DNA of 64,000 nucleotides, taken from Lepidurus packardi (lineage: Eukaryota; Arthropoda; Branchiopoda; Notostraca; Triopsidae). A program made the position numbers and the translations under genes. Numbering within the stretch: the stretch's first letter is position 1; each line of letters opens with the position of its first letter. The notes under the pieces are model-generated. The model saw nothing but the letters and a program-made list of their open reading frames with translations. It had not been told where the DNA came from and made no database searches. Where the stretch lies: contig JAKZAN010000001.1 of NCBI GenBank assembly GCA_023053545.1, positions 7,274,565 to 7,338,564 on the forward strand. Reading direction: 5' to 3'. Shown in pieces: positions 42,421-55,343 of the stretch.

Positions 42421-45400
42421 TCATGCTTGGGATTCCATTTTCGGCGACGTCACGTTTATGGAAGCATTGGGGAGTTTCGGAATTTGCTGCTTAGGTAATG
42501 GCGTTTGTCTTTGAGCGCGGAATACTGTTGTTTGCAAGGTTCTTTTCCAGCGTTCTTGTGTTTCCCGTATCTTGCTCAGCCACACTTGCTGTTATTATCA
42601 TACGAAAACCACAATTAATGAGTCAATTAAAGGTACGAGTCGTGAAAGAGCAAATTGGTTTCCTTTTTTACCTTATTCTGGTCTGTTTGCGCCTGGAAGG
42701 TGTAAACAGCGACTATTTGCTGGAATCGATTGAGGCTGATAAGAACAAAAGCAGCTTCCAATCTGCTTGAGGCCGCTTCCGGGCCGGTGACGTCGTGCAA
42801 AAAAAATCGATCTAGCGACAAAGGCTGTCGATGGACTACATATCTGATCCCGGCCTCCATTCCGATGCAACTTTTGTTACAAGCTCCGCCCCAATTGTCA
42901 CTTAATGAAGATTTCTGCTGCGCAACCATCGGTCCGAAAAGAACAAAAAAAGAAAATCAATGCACAAGGAATAGAGTAAAGCAAGGACTCAATTTAAAAA
43001 GAAAAACAACTTACTTTTTTCCCCAAGCCTTTTTTCTTTCTGGTGATGAGTAACATGTCGTCAAACAAGATGAGATGCATATCTGCTGGCTTGCCGGCAT
43101 CCATCAGACTTAGTGGCCCTTCTAATTCAATTTGTCGGCGAGGCGAAACAATGAGTCGCTCGCAAGGCTGTCGAGTTAAAGGGACTTTTAAGAAATCGGG
43201 TACAAACATTTTAGGCTCTACGTCCATCACAGATGGCCAGACCAAATTCCGTTGAATTTCCAATAACCGCTCAAAGTTTTTCAGCCACTTCATCTTGTCG
43301 TCTAATTCCCCTAAAAGATTTCAGGACAAACGAGAAAACCCAATGCGAAATTAAACCACATGAAATTTCCTCATGTCTCTGTTTCTCTTCCTTCTCGTCT
43401 CTTCATTCTTACTTAACGAAGCTTCTTCTCGCTCAAGGATGTGATTGACAGCTTCACGATCTTCCAAGTTTTCGGTCCGGCTTTCAATTTCTTTCAAGAG
43501 CAAGGGAACTTTCATGATGTGCTGTACAGGTGCCACCAAAAGATCTGTCAATTGTAACTTTTTACAGCGCGGATCTCGGTTACACCACTGAAAAACACAC
43601 GCCCCACCAAAAGATGAAAAAGAAAACTTTTAGCAAACTGCTTTTGGTATTGTATATCGATAATTACTTTCTCGAACTCGCAGAACTCCACGTGCCTTCT
43701 CAAGGTCTCCAAGTAATTCAAAGCGTTGATGTAGTTCAAGGCGTACCGGTGGTAAGCTTGGGACAATGAGTGAGCTTTAGCGCTCTGCAGGAAATAAAAT
43801 CCGCACATTATACGTCAACAGAACTTCGCTGAAAATTAACCATCAAAAACAGATATCAACTATACCTTTTGGAAAAGTTTCACCAAGATTTCAGCCGTTG
43901 GCATAGCGATATTCATACTTTGCAGCAATAGCGTCATAAATTCCTTACAAAACGCGTATGTTACCTGTAAAATACAAACACATATTATCCATAACCAAAA
44001 AACACTTGAGAAAAAGCAGTCAAATAATATCAATGTAAAAAACTCACACAACACAACTCATCCAAATTCCCAAACAAGAGCTCAGGTTCGGCGAACATGA
44101 CGTATCCTTCAACTTGCACCTTTTTCAATGGGTCCATGTAAACCTAGGGCAAACATAGAGGCGAAGGCAACGACAAACAGGAAAAAAAGAGAGAAAAAAA
44201 CCTTGTCAAGGACCCATTTCAGAGCCTTATGAATAAAGTTAAAGCTGGGCTTACATTCTTAAGCACCATAAGGTGGTCGTGTACGAAAGCAACTTCGCTT
44301 TGGAAAAGGTCCCAGAGTGCCTCACGCTCACGTAATTCGGATCGAGTTGCCGTTGATCCTCCGCCGATTTCCTGGTCTCCTTCACGCTCATCAGACTCTT
44401 CCTTGTGGGACGAAGAGTCGGCGGCGGACCCTTCGTGACACGTGTGCAGGTCATCAATTCGTACAGAATCCGAATGGGTTAGTGGTCTGCTTTGAGATCG
44501 ACATCCGTACGGTCGATTCCGGTCCAAGCTCCGTTCACTTTGAGCTCGAACTAAGCCCAAACGAGCTCTTCTTTCCGACCGCCAGTCTTTTCCGTTTTGT
44601 AGGGTGAGCTATTCCCCGTAACCCCACACATAACGAGCCACAGACACGTGAGAATAAGGGAAGGCACAGCCGAAGTTGAGGCGAGAAAAAAATACCAAAA
44701 AAAGACTTAGGATTTTTCGTGTGACAATAACTTGATTGTGGATCTAGGGGAGACAAGAAAGAACATGTTATTACCATAGGCGGTGGTGGTGGGGATCCTT
44801 TCTGTCTTTCGGGATCTTCATTAGAGCATGTAGTGATTTCCGTCTGATTCGATTCTACACTACGGGAGCATATGGAGAAACCGTCATCAGTTTCTTGGCC
44901 GCTTGTCACCATTAAACGTGGTCGCGCTGGATCAGACATCGCCATTGCCAAGAAGTCACTCCAGCAGTAGCCCCGATAGCGGGTTAATTGATCATCTATG
45001 AATTCGCTGGGCTGTAGACACGTAAGCACTTCCTCTAATCCCGACAGGCTCTCGGACTTGCTCCTACCGGATCGATCAAACTAAAAACAACACGTATTAC
45101 GGATCGACGCCTGGTGCAAGCAATTCCCCCTAAACATGCATAATTATCTCAAAAAGCTTTGTTTACAGTTTTTTAGTCTCTCATATATAATGTGTTTTTT
45201 TGCCGTTTCTAATTATTTCCACTTAAAACTGTAATTACTCTAAAAGCAGATTATGCGAGATTTAAAAGACTTACAAGTTTGAGTAAAGACCAGCTGTTTT
45301 TGTGTTTCCGGGTCACGGGCTCTAGAAAGATAGAAAACACTTATGTGAGCACATATGACCATTAAACTAGTCAAAATATTAATCGAATGTTGATTCGTTA

Positions 45401-48400
45401 CCTTGTTCTCCCGCCAGACTCTGCGTAGACCCGTCGAGATCTGACAAATGAGAAAAACAGTGACCTTTGAGGCGTTTTGTACTTTGTGAAGTTTCTTCAA
45501 GGCTCATTGTAGGCTATAATGCTACTTATCTGGTTCTAAAAACGCTTACCTATTAAATTGGATCGCTGTGTGAGAACTTTGCTGTAAACAAGTAGGTCCC
45601 CAGGGCAGATTTGCATGGGTGGAATGACAACAATGGAACTGCGACGTTGAGGCCGTGCGCAATGTTCTTCATTACTGCAAAATGTACGAAAATTATATAC
45701 AACACAAAACTAGGTCTTATGAATAAGTAAAGACTTTGTCTGCTGTCCAAGAAGCCAAGCAATCTATGCTTCGTTGCAATAAAAATGATTAATATTCGCT
45801 CTTTCGTCAGTCAGCGATTTACGTTCTTTATATGGTACTTATTTGGCAGCGAGACAAAATGGAAGACAGAAATGGTGCGTAGAGAAGCGTACAGCCGTTT
45901 ACTATAGGGTAAGGGAACGTTTTACGCATTTACCGAAGATCGATCCCATAGAGAGCGAAGCATAACAAACCAAGGAGAGACACTACTACTGAACTATCTT
46001 CCAAGATTTTGTTTCGCCTTCTCTGCTCTCGACGAAGAACAGAAACCGGACTGGAGCGAAAAAGCAGACGACGAAAATGAAGGGAGGGCTCTTGGCACAC
46101 GAGAGTATAAGAAAGAAGTCAAGATCTATGGATCTCAAGGATATAGAAAACAGATGTATGAGTTACTATAGCAACCCTTTAACCCTGTGACAGACAAAAC
46201 ACCTTCTAACTCCAGAATCACGATATAGCTTGGGAGCCAGGGACTTGCGACACTTATCTACCCTTTTTCCCCAATTTTTTAAAAGTTAGTTATGCTATTG
46301 TCATCCTAGCCGTGCACAAGGACCTATTTAAGTTTTTAAACAATTCTTGTTAGAGAAAAACTTGCTCACAAACAAATAAGACCTGGGTAGTCTTGCTACG
46401 TCAGAGCCAGGACAATTTTCAAAAAAAATTTGCAAGTTTTTTTTTCATTTTACCTGCTTTGGGAGGGTTCTTTTTCATGTTCAATGTCGTCGTTGGATTC
46501 GTGCACCGAGTAAGGGGGGCGTGGTGGTACTAACGCCCGCCTGCGTGTCAAAGCTGATGCCGGAGGACAGGTGTCTTCATTTTCAGCATCGTTTTCATTA
46601 GCAGGTCGGGACATGGGAGCACGAGTATTTTCATTAGGAAACACACTATTCTCATCTACTTCGTCCTAGCGGCAGATTAAAGAAAACAAAATATTAAAGT
46701 CAAAATTCCTTTTTGTTGTTCTTTTACATACAGATATACATGTCTCTAGTTGTAAGCTTACTTCTTGTTGTACGTTGGGTGACGGAAGATTGATATAAGG
46801 CGGAGCCGTGGAGTCCCGACCACCGTCTCGACCACGAACCAACCCTGCAACAATGAAAAAAATACCAAAACGTTTCTCAGCTGATCTTTGCATATCACAA
46901 TACGTCAATCCAAGAACTTTTTTTCTTCTTTCGTCTGCCGAGTTTTCCCAGCCACAACTCGGGTATTTTGGCTGAGAGACAATTTTGCTGTCTTTCCCAC
47001 CGAATACACCAGGGAAGCTGCGACATGTTACAGTAATATGCAAAGAATCGAGTAAAACGGAGGAAGCGAATAAGAAATCCACAAGAAAATGACAAGACAG
47101 AATAAAAAAAGGAGGTAAATACATTTTCTCCCCAAATTGTTACAAAACCATGCAGAAAATTCAAAATTATCCCACATATATCCATCCGCGTCATGCAGTT
47201 CACGCAAAACAAAAATAATTTCAGAGAAGGATGTTAAAAGTAGAAAAATAGCCATGTTAGTAAATACCTCCGCTAACTATCTTAAGCCTGTTGGAGTCGT
47301 GGATGGAGCGAGATGACTGATTAGAGCAAAAATGACATGGAGGGTCAGCATCGGGATAATGAAGGTCTGACACATGTTCAATGCGAGTCAATTCCGGGCC
47401 GGATTTCAGTTGATCTTCAAGAACTGGAGGGTAGTTGGAAGAGACACAAATAGTTTAAGTTCCAAGTGTTACAAGTCAACAACCATTATTGCCTGCTCCC
47501 GTCTCTATTTTCCTACTTAGTCACATTTGCCCCCCCCCCCCCCCGAAAGATCATCTCTGTCGAAGTTTAAGGAGTGGAGCCCTTTTTTATAGCAAACACA
47601 ACTCTTTCGCAACTCTTGGAGTTTTCGGCATTGACGTAGAAATAGCGTATATCCGAAGGGTAGCTCGAACCTTCAACCCCTACCTCCTACCTCCACAGGA
47701 GATGTTTTTGCAGTTATGGTACATTTACCATTTACGGTTTCAAAAACACGTTCTTTAGTAATAGTCCGGAAGGCCGCAAAAGATTTTCTGGGACATTTTT
47801 ACTGTGTAGAAAAGATAAAAGGGTTACACAAGGGAGGGGATGTTTTATGAGGAGAGTCCGTGAAGTTCCTCCTGGGCTAATTTCCGGCTCCGCCCCCTTT
47901 ATAGTAGAGGTGTACACAGTAAAAAGCAGTCATGGACTTAAAAAGGAAATTTTTTGGAGAGAAAACGGAGGACACGCGAGGCCAGGTATCCATGGCAACA
48001 CCGGAAGCTGCTTCATACACTGGAACCACCTTTTGGCCTTTCTCATTTGTCTCCTTTTACTTAAATATCGCATGAGCTTTGCTGTGTAGGAGTATGTACA
48101 TAAGCGAGACAACTGGTTAGGTTATGGTTAAGAGAACGATGCTTACGCAACCAACGAGAAAAGAAAAAGAAAGAAAAACCTCTCCCACACTGAAACAGCT
48201 TCAAGCCGCTTTCAACCAAGCCTGCTTAAGGTTCCCGAAGGGTTTAAAAAGAGTTCCAGTGCAGCCATTTTTGCCAAGTACGAAGTTATATCGCTCGGAA
48301 ACCTTTACTTCCGATTACTACTCAAAAGTGCTCACAATGGACGGATCCAGTAACCCGGTTTAATAATCAGTAATTATCTGTTGCCAAGGATAAGATACAG

Positions 48401-51400
48401 CAACACACAATAAACCTTCTTCCCCAATAGCAAATCTTGGGGCAACCAAAACAAACTATCAAAAAAAGAGTAAAAAGAAGACTACATTGATCCTGATGAG
48501 ATCCTGAAATCTTGCAGAAAAAAAACCAGCAAAGGGTTTAAAAATCAATCTCGAAGAGCTGCGTCTTCCAATGAAGATTTGAACCCCGAAATCTCGTGAT
48601 TAAAGTATTGATTCCTATTTCCGACCTTTCCATCACAAGCCGATCTCATATCTTTTCCCTCAATGCTATATATACGATATAGATGAGAGCTTTAAGCCAA
48701 TATAGTTCTATATATCTATACTTCCAACCACTTTTAACAGGGCGATTCTTCACGGAATGCCAGTACAATCATCTGCTACATCCTTCTCCTTCCGACCCTA
48801 ATGGTTTAGGAGAGAAAATAATTTAATCGCCGAGCATCAGCCGTTTGGGGAGCAAATTGACTCCGCAAAAAGATAAAAAAAAAATAGCCAAGGCTGACAA
48901 ACTGGAGCTCGTTCTGAACAGTTGGAACTTTAATTTATACCTCGCTGACGCTTTAGCCACGCTACAGACGCTGCAGTACCAAAACAAGGTGTCGAGGTAG
49001 AATGATACAACAAAGGAGGCACACGCGAGCTGCCCGAGTTCTTGGAATTGAGTGATGGGTTCATCGTCCACAACTTTGGAGTTATTAAATTCACGTTTTA
49101 ATCCCACTCACACAAAAACTTGGGTACTTTTTGTACGTTCGCCTTAACATGCGTCCACAAGATAGCGGGTTAGAATCTTACTAAGCTGATTACTAAAAAG
49201 CTCAGGTTCACTGAAACCCCCACGTACGATTCGCTAAGCCAACTCCGTTTCATGTGCATAACTCCGAGGAATGACTCTTCGCTTGGCTTGTGACTAGCAT
49301 AACTGAAGACACGGAGAACGTGCTAAGGAGGTGGCGAGCATTAACCACCGCCAGAGTTAAGGAAGGTGTTTGAAGTTGTTGTGGGGGGAGGGTGTGACGA
49401 GTCTTGTATTTAGACACAGTGCCAGCTCGTGGAGTTCGACACAAAGATCCTTGACGTAACCAGCCCCCAAGGCCTTGCTGTATCCTTGTCCCTACGTCCC
49501 TACCAGTACAGTCCGCTCCTGCGCAGTAATAGCGACAAAGACACGGCTCACGTCTCGCTAGTGTTTGCTTTAGCCTTCCCAAGATCGTTACTAACGATGA
49601 ATTCAGGTATACAAGCTAGAGGTATGTCCAGAAGGTTAATGTCTGACGCATCCCAAACTAACCTTCTTGGCACACAATAGCAACAAAAGTAAGTACTAAA
49701 AACGATCTGAGCGCCTGTTTCCGATAACTAGTGAGCGTGACTTCCCACGCCGAAGGTTATTTTCAAGTGTTGGCTATTTCGGGCTGAAGAATAAATCGCG
49801 AGCATAATAAAAACCCTTGTTAATCTGTGACGCGGAGTCAGGGGTGCTACTTGACATTCCTTTACAGATGACCTATAGTACCCACCTTATTACGACGCAA
49901 CCCAAATAGACACGCAATTCATCCATCTTCCTTACTTATATTTACAAAGCAAAACCCACGACTGGGGGGGGGGGGGGCATTATTTGCCGGCGTAAATTAA
50001 TATGAATAACATATAATGAAAATACGACAAGCTAGTGGGTCGTATGGCTTTCTCAGAATGTTAAACGTAGGAAAAATACGATTCGTTATTTGCTGTATTG
50101 CTCTGCTTGCTCCACTTCTTGCGAAAGTACAATTACTTTGGTCCTGATACTTATAAGAGGATGTCTCTTAACACCATGAACCATAAGTATAAGTTCAGTT
50201 AAGTCACGCTGCTCGTTCGGGGGTTTAATTGCGTTTTGCGCAGGAATTAAGTAGCTTAGTATGCACTTGAATACTGTAAAAATCTAATACTTCCAAGTAA
50301 AACAAGAAAAAAAGCTGTGAAGAAGATACAGATCCTACGATTTGAATGCACATAGTCACTACTACAAGAATGAGTGCAATATGCAGTATCAACACGACGC
50401 ACTTGGATTTCTTTGATTCTGATCCCAGCCCTAGACAGTTAAGTACGAGCACTCGTTATGGAGGAGCTTCGTGTGTTCGGTTTCGAAAGTCTACATACTA
50501 AAAGGGACAACGGTACGGACCCAATAATACCGGTAATCACATCACTTGGATTTCTTTGATTCTGATCCCAGCCCTGGACAGTTAAGTACGAGCACTCTTT
50601 ATGGAGGAGCTTCGTGTGTTCGGTTTCGAAAGTCTACATAATAAAAGGGACAACGATACGGACCCAATAATACCGGTAATCACATCGCCTGGATTTCTTT
50701 GATTCTGATCTCAGCCCTGGACAGTAAAGTACGAGCACTCGTTATGGAGGAGCTTCGTCTTTTCGGTTTCGAAAGTCTACATAATAAAAGGGACAACGGT
50801 ACGGACCCAATAATACCGGTAATCACATCACTTGCATTTCTTTGATTCTGATCCCAGCCCTGAACAGTTAAGTACGAGAACTCGTTATGGAGGAGCTTCA
50901 TGTGTTCAGTTTCGAAAATCTACATAATAAAAGGGACAACGATACGGACCCAATAATACCGGTAATCACATCGCCTGGATTTCTTTGATTCTGATCCCAG
51001 CCCTGGACAGTTAAGTACGAGCACTCGTTATGGAGGAGCTTCGTCTGTTCGGTTTCGAAAGTCTACATAATAAAAGGGACAACGGTACGGACCCAATAAT
51101 ACCGGTAATCACATCACTTGCATTTCTTTGATTCTGATCCCAGCCCTGAACAGTTAAGTACGAGAACTCGTTATGGAGGAGCTTCATGTGTTCAGTTTCG
51201 AAAATCTACATAATAAAAGGGACAACGATACGGACCCAATAATACCGGTAATCACATCGCCTGGATTTCTTTGATTCTGATCCCAGCCCTGGACAGTTAA
51301 GTACGAGCACTCGTTATGGAGGAGCTTCGTCTGTTCGGTTTCGAAAGTCTACATAATAAAAGGGACAACGGTACGGACCCAATAATACCGGTAATCACGT

Positions 51401-52189
51401 CACTTGGATGAAATTCTACATAATAAAAGGGACAACGATACGGACCCAATAATACCGGTAATCACATCACCTGGATTTCTTTGATTCTGATCCCAGCCCT
51501 GGACAGTTAAGTACGAGCACTCGTTATGGAGGAGCTTCGTCTGTTCGGTTTCGAAAGTCTACATAATAAGAGGGACAACGGTACGGACCCAATAATACCG
51601 GTAATCACATCACTTGGATTTCTTTGATTCTGATCCCAGCCCTGGACAGTTAAGTACGAGCACTCGATATGGAGGAGCTTCGTGTGTTCGGTTTCGAAAG
51701 TCTACATAATAAAAGGGACAACGGTACGGACCCAATAATACCGGTAATCACATACTTTGGTCACTGCCTCTTCCTCCCTTTTCCTTGCTTGCCGTTCTTT
51801 GGATTTCCCAATAGGAGAATTATGAATCTCGCTGTTTCCGCGTCGCTGTCTGCTATGCCGCCGGCCCAATCAATACCAAACGAAACGTAAAACGAACAAA
51901 ACAGATTCAGGGGCGAGTGCTGCAGCATCTTCTGGAACCCCACTGACTCTTTTTATATAAAGGAACAAGCTAGAAAAATAATTAATCTATACATATCTTA
52001 ATCGTTAAGACTCTTAAACCTAACAGTCCAGACGCCATAAAGCAAATAGTTCAGGCGATTTCCTGCCGAGGGGCTATGCACCCTTTTAAGGGTTCAGACG
52101 GTAGGGAAATTGTTTACTTCCGGTCTAGGAAGATTTTATGAAGGCAGCTGTGTTGTCAGGTCGCAATAGCAAACAGTTTCCAGATCAAA

Positions 52190-52223
<34 letters not shown>

Positions 52224-55200
52224 AGAAAAGTTGCTCACATCCTCGTTTCCTAATCTATTTCGAATCGGTTGAGAAACTTTCAGATGCTCATGTACTTATT
52301 TCATTGGGGAGAAAAACCTTTGTGGGAGTTGGAATTGGAAATAAAAGTAAGAATACTAGCGCCATCTGTTAATTTTTTAGAGTAATTCTACCTTGACGAA
52401 TCTGAAGTTGTCCTAGGGGAAGTGGATGAGGTTCGGGAGAAACTGACAACCCTGACGAATCGTCTTCGTCCCGGGTCGGAATAGCCCAGCTTCCGTCTTG
52501 GGACAGTTCCGAGTACGAGTACTGTCTGACAAAGGCCCAGTCCGACCAGGACAGGTCCATGCTGTTGGACGATGACGGCGAGGGTCGCGTTTGATTCACT
52601 GCAACCTTTTTCTTGTTCCGGGTAGGGGATTTTAAAGCTTTCAAGAAATGGGACTCGCCCGGTGTGGGGATGGCATTGGCACCACATGCTGCGGCCGCTA
52701 GGGAATTGCGGGCCGACTGCACGGACCGAGGCGGTGGTACCTCGAGGCTACTTTGGTGCTGAGGGGTCCAACTCTTCCGGTGGGGACTTGGGGGTGCCCA
52801 ACTGCCCCGGGCACCCGAAGGCCCCTGAGGCCCCTCCATGCAGGAATTGTGCGAAAACCGACGAACAAACAATTAAATTCGAATGTGGACTGACGTCCTG
52901 GCACTGTTTTCCCGATCCCGCCTCTTCTAACACTGCGTCAATGTCTGCGAAGAATGTCCCAGGAAATGAATTGCCCTGGCAAAGCCCCCACAGTACTGTC
53001 TAAATTTAGTCCGTTTAAAAGGCCACTCCACATGTGTAAAAAAGGGGAGAAGAATGGACCGGAGCAAAAGAAATAAGAATATATATGAGTGGTGTGTGTG
53101 TGTGTGTGTCACGCTGCAGTTGTCAACGCTTGCCAACAGCCTGACAGCCCCGTCGCCATGGAATCTGTGTAATCACTTTTTCTTTCGTCCTGCACTCGTT
53201 AGAGATACAAAGACAGCGAAGCTCAGGGTTAGGGCCCCAAAAACCAAATACCTTCGGCTTGTCGAGCCTTTAAGGCTTTTCTAGCTCGAGTCTCGGTATA
53301 CAAAGCACAATAAGAGGGTTCGGGCGGATTACCAGTCAGCAAATGACTCGAGAACATGCAGCTTCAGTTGTCAGGTGCAGTACTTGGAATGTGTTGCAGA
53401 TGAGGCTGACCCGAGCCAAAAGCTTCAGACAGAAGACGAGGAGTGCTGGTTGCAGAGTTGCGTGTTCATTCTGCGCACCCGCAAACGCGATATATGGGAG
53501 ATAAGCGAGAAGGGAACAGGGAGTAGGAAGATGCCTCTTAACCTAAGGGGTCCACGTCTCTTTAATAGCTCACAGGGCGAACGGATGGAAGGGCGACGGG
53601 GTGAAAGAGAGGGTATAACGGAGGAGAAAAAAGTAATCACAAATGAGTTGGGGCTTTACACTTTTGCTTTGTGGACGGAGAATTTTCCGGGGGCACCCGC
53701 AAGCGACAGCTCGTATCGGCTGGGTGGTTTTATGGGACTATTAAAAGTAGTGTTCCTCAGCTCCAATCTTGTGTAAGCAAGTTTAAATATGCAGATGCAT
53801 GCACCAGGTGGCCTAGTGCCAAACGACTCCGCTCCTCCATTTCATAAATGTCGTTTAAATCATTAAACAGGTGAAGTTATAGCACTCTAAAAGACCCCAC
53901 GCATACCAATAAAAAAAACTTACTTTTTCAACCCTAACAAGAACCCTCTTCACCCCCTTTGTCCCTCAAGCGTACGCAGAGGCATGCGCCGTAATAGATA
54001 CACAGAAATCACTGCATTACTGCTACAGCTTTGGTACAGCCGTACCATCTAACGCGACTAGGTGGAATCTCTTTGCAAGATCCATTTTAAATGGCGCCAA
54101 ATAAATAATACACAGTTTTTTCGACTCTGCAGACTAATGCAACAGGAAACCTGAGCAAGAGCAATCATCTTTTATATTTTTTCGCGTTCGCTATTTCTTT
54201 TATACTTTCTATCAATCTAAACAGATTTGACGGAAGTTCTTGTTAGTTACTTGTTGCTTACCACGACTTACATTTACAATATTACGGATGCATGTAAAAA
54301 AGGTAAATAACTAAAGGGAGCAAAGTACTTACAGTCGACAAATGTAACTGGCGTCTGGTGCAGGTGAGTAGGAAGAGGCGGAGTGTATTCGGCAGATTCC
54401 CAGTTCATCATGGCGGACGTCCGGAGGGCTGCTTCCAAGCAGCGGGTGATGGACATGCATCCCACCGCTGAACCATGACATTCGTAAGATCCATGGTTAC
54501 TACTATCGAAAGAATCCGGAGCTGAATTGGTCTGTTTCCTCAAGAAAAAGCGTCGTCTCCGCTCTGCGCACTTTAGGCTGTTCGCATTGCTACAAATGCT
54601 GCTAGCACCATTGCGCGAAACATTAGTGCTCTCTACCGGAGGCTGATGAATTAATTGCGGCTCGTCAAATGAGGATCCCATGGGCTGGTACCGGACACTG
54701 TTTCTGCTGAAAAAGTTGGGCTTGCTCATCCGATTAGACGGCGAAGACGAACCGATTAGAGGCTGTCCGCGGACACTCAAATTCTGCGATTGGCTGATTC
54801 CGAGTAAATCCAGCGATTTGGAACGCAGGGCTAACTTGCACCGTCTGGCCAGTGCTAACGTTGCACTATTCAACGCAGATTTATCTGAAACCAAAAAGAA
54901 AGCTGTAATTTTTCCTCTCGCTTTCTCGAGGCTTACATCTGAAACCCCCAGACTATTACAACAAAGTGTAAGAAAAAGTGAAACACTGCTCTCGTACCTG
55001 TTGCTCCAACTGGACTGACACCTCCTATGTATTCTGGTACTTTTTGAGTGACACTTGAGACTAGAGAAGCAGAAGTACTGGCTAGTGGAAGCGCATGATG
55101 ATAATATGCACTAGGGCGTTGCCATGGCGCTTTGTCTTTTTCCTCCGGCTCTTCCGTAACAACACTAGTGGCACTAGCACCTGAAGTTACTGTTAGCGCT

Positions 55201-55343
55201 CGAACTAAACCATGTTTTAGCACCACTGTTTCTCGGTCCCGTTCATGCCACTCGGATCCTGATTGGCGGCATTGGGCAAAACGTTCTCTCAAGGCACGTG
55301 CTCGCGAGCTCCTAGGCGAGGGCGCTGAGGGGGAGGAGTCCAT
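42421..55343 (-). CDS. DH-PH Rho guanine nucleotide exchange factor, PLEKHG family
   Basis: Nineteen exons (5' to 3'): 55343-54998, 54884-54333, 52995-52895, 52824-52392, 47423-47268, 46844-46762, 46665-46454, 45674-45550, 45440-45402, 45321-45275, 45080-44775, 44608-44255, 44143-44048, 43964-43866, 43784-43668, 43587-43413, 43310-43015, 42917-42672, 42588-42421; 1316 residues, all phases consistent. The first ~800 residues are mostly low-complexity, serine/proline-rich. The DH domain spans about 897-1080 (ALWDLFQSEVAFVHDHLMVL; LQLTDLLVAPVQHIMKVPLL). The PH domain follows to about 1285 (MHLILFDDMLLITRKKKG; VAVYTFQAQTDQ; the closing helix has VWLSKIRETQERWK). It should activate Rho-family GTPases at membranes. 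PLEKHG5/6/7 are the nearest relatives I recognise. Exon 3 (52995-52895) with its 70-bp intron is the weakest join. Confidence 0.82.
47530..47544. repeat. Poly-C run in RhoGEF intron
   Basis: Fifteen C in a row, within the 47424-52391 intron. A 14-G run lies in the same intron at 49964-49977. Confidence 0.7.
50401..51755. repeat. 143-bp tandem repeat array (satellite-like)
   Basis: Units start at 50401, 50544, 50687, 50830, 50973, 51116 and 51259; a truncated 67-bp unit starts at 51402; full units follow at 51469 and 51612. That makes nine full copies and one partial. Each contains GATTTCTTTGATTCTGATCC, a TATGGAGGAGCTTC box and AATAATACCGGTAATCAC. Units at 50830 and 51116 share variants (CTTGCATT, CTGAACAG, CTTCATGTGTTCAG). 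Those at 50687, 50973 and 51259 share another set (GCCTGGATT, CTTCGTCTG/TTTTCGG). The array therefore has a 286-bp dimeric higher-order pattern. It lies in the large intron of the RhoGEF gene. Confidence 0.92.
52192..52221. repeat. Homopolymer run of 30 C
   Basis: Intronic, about 170 bp from the 5' splice site of the 52824-52392 exon. Exact length is unreliable. Confidence 0.8.

Noticed and set aside
50401..51755. CRISPR-like regular repeats
   Set aside because: Units are contiguous 143-bp tandem repeats without unique spacers, in a eukaryotic intron.
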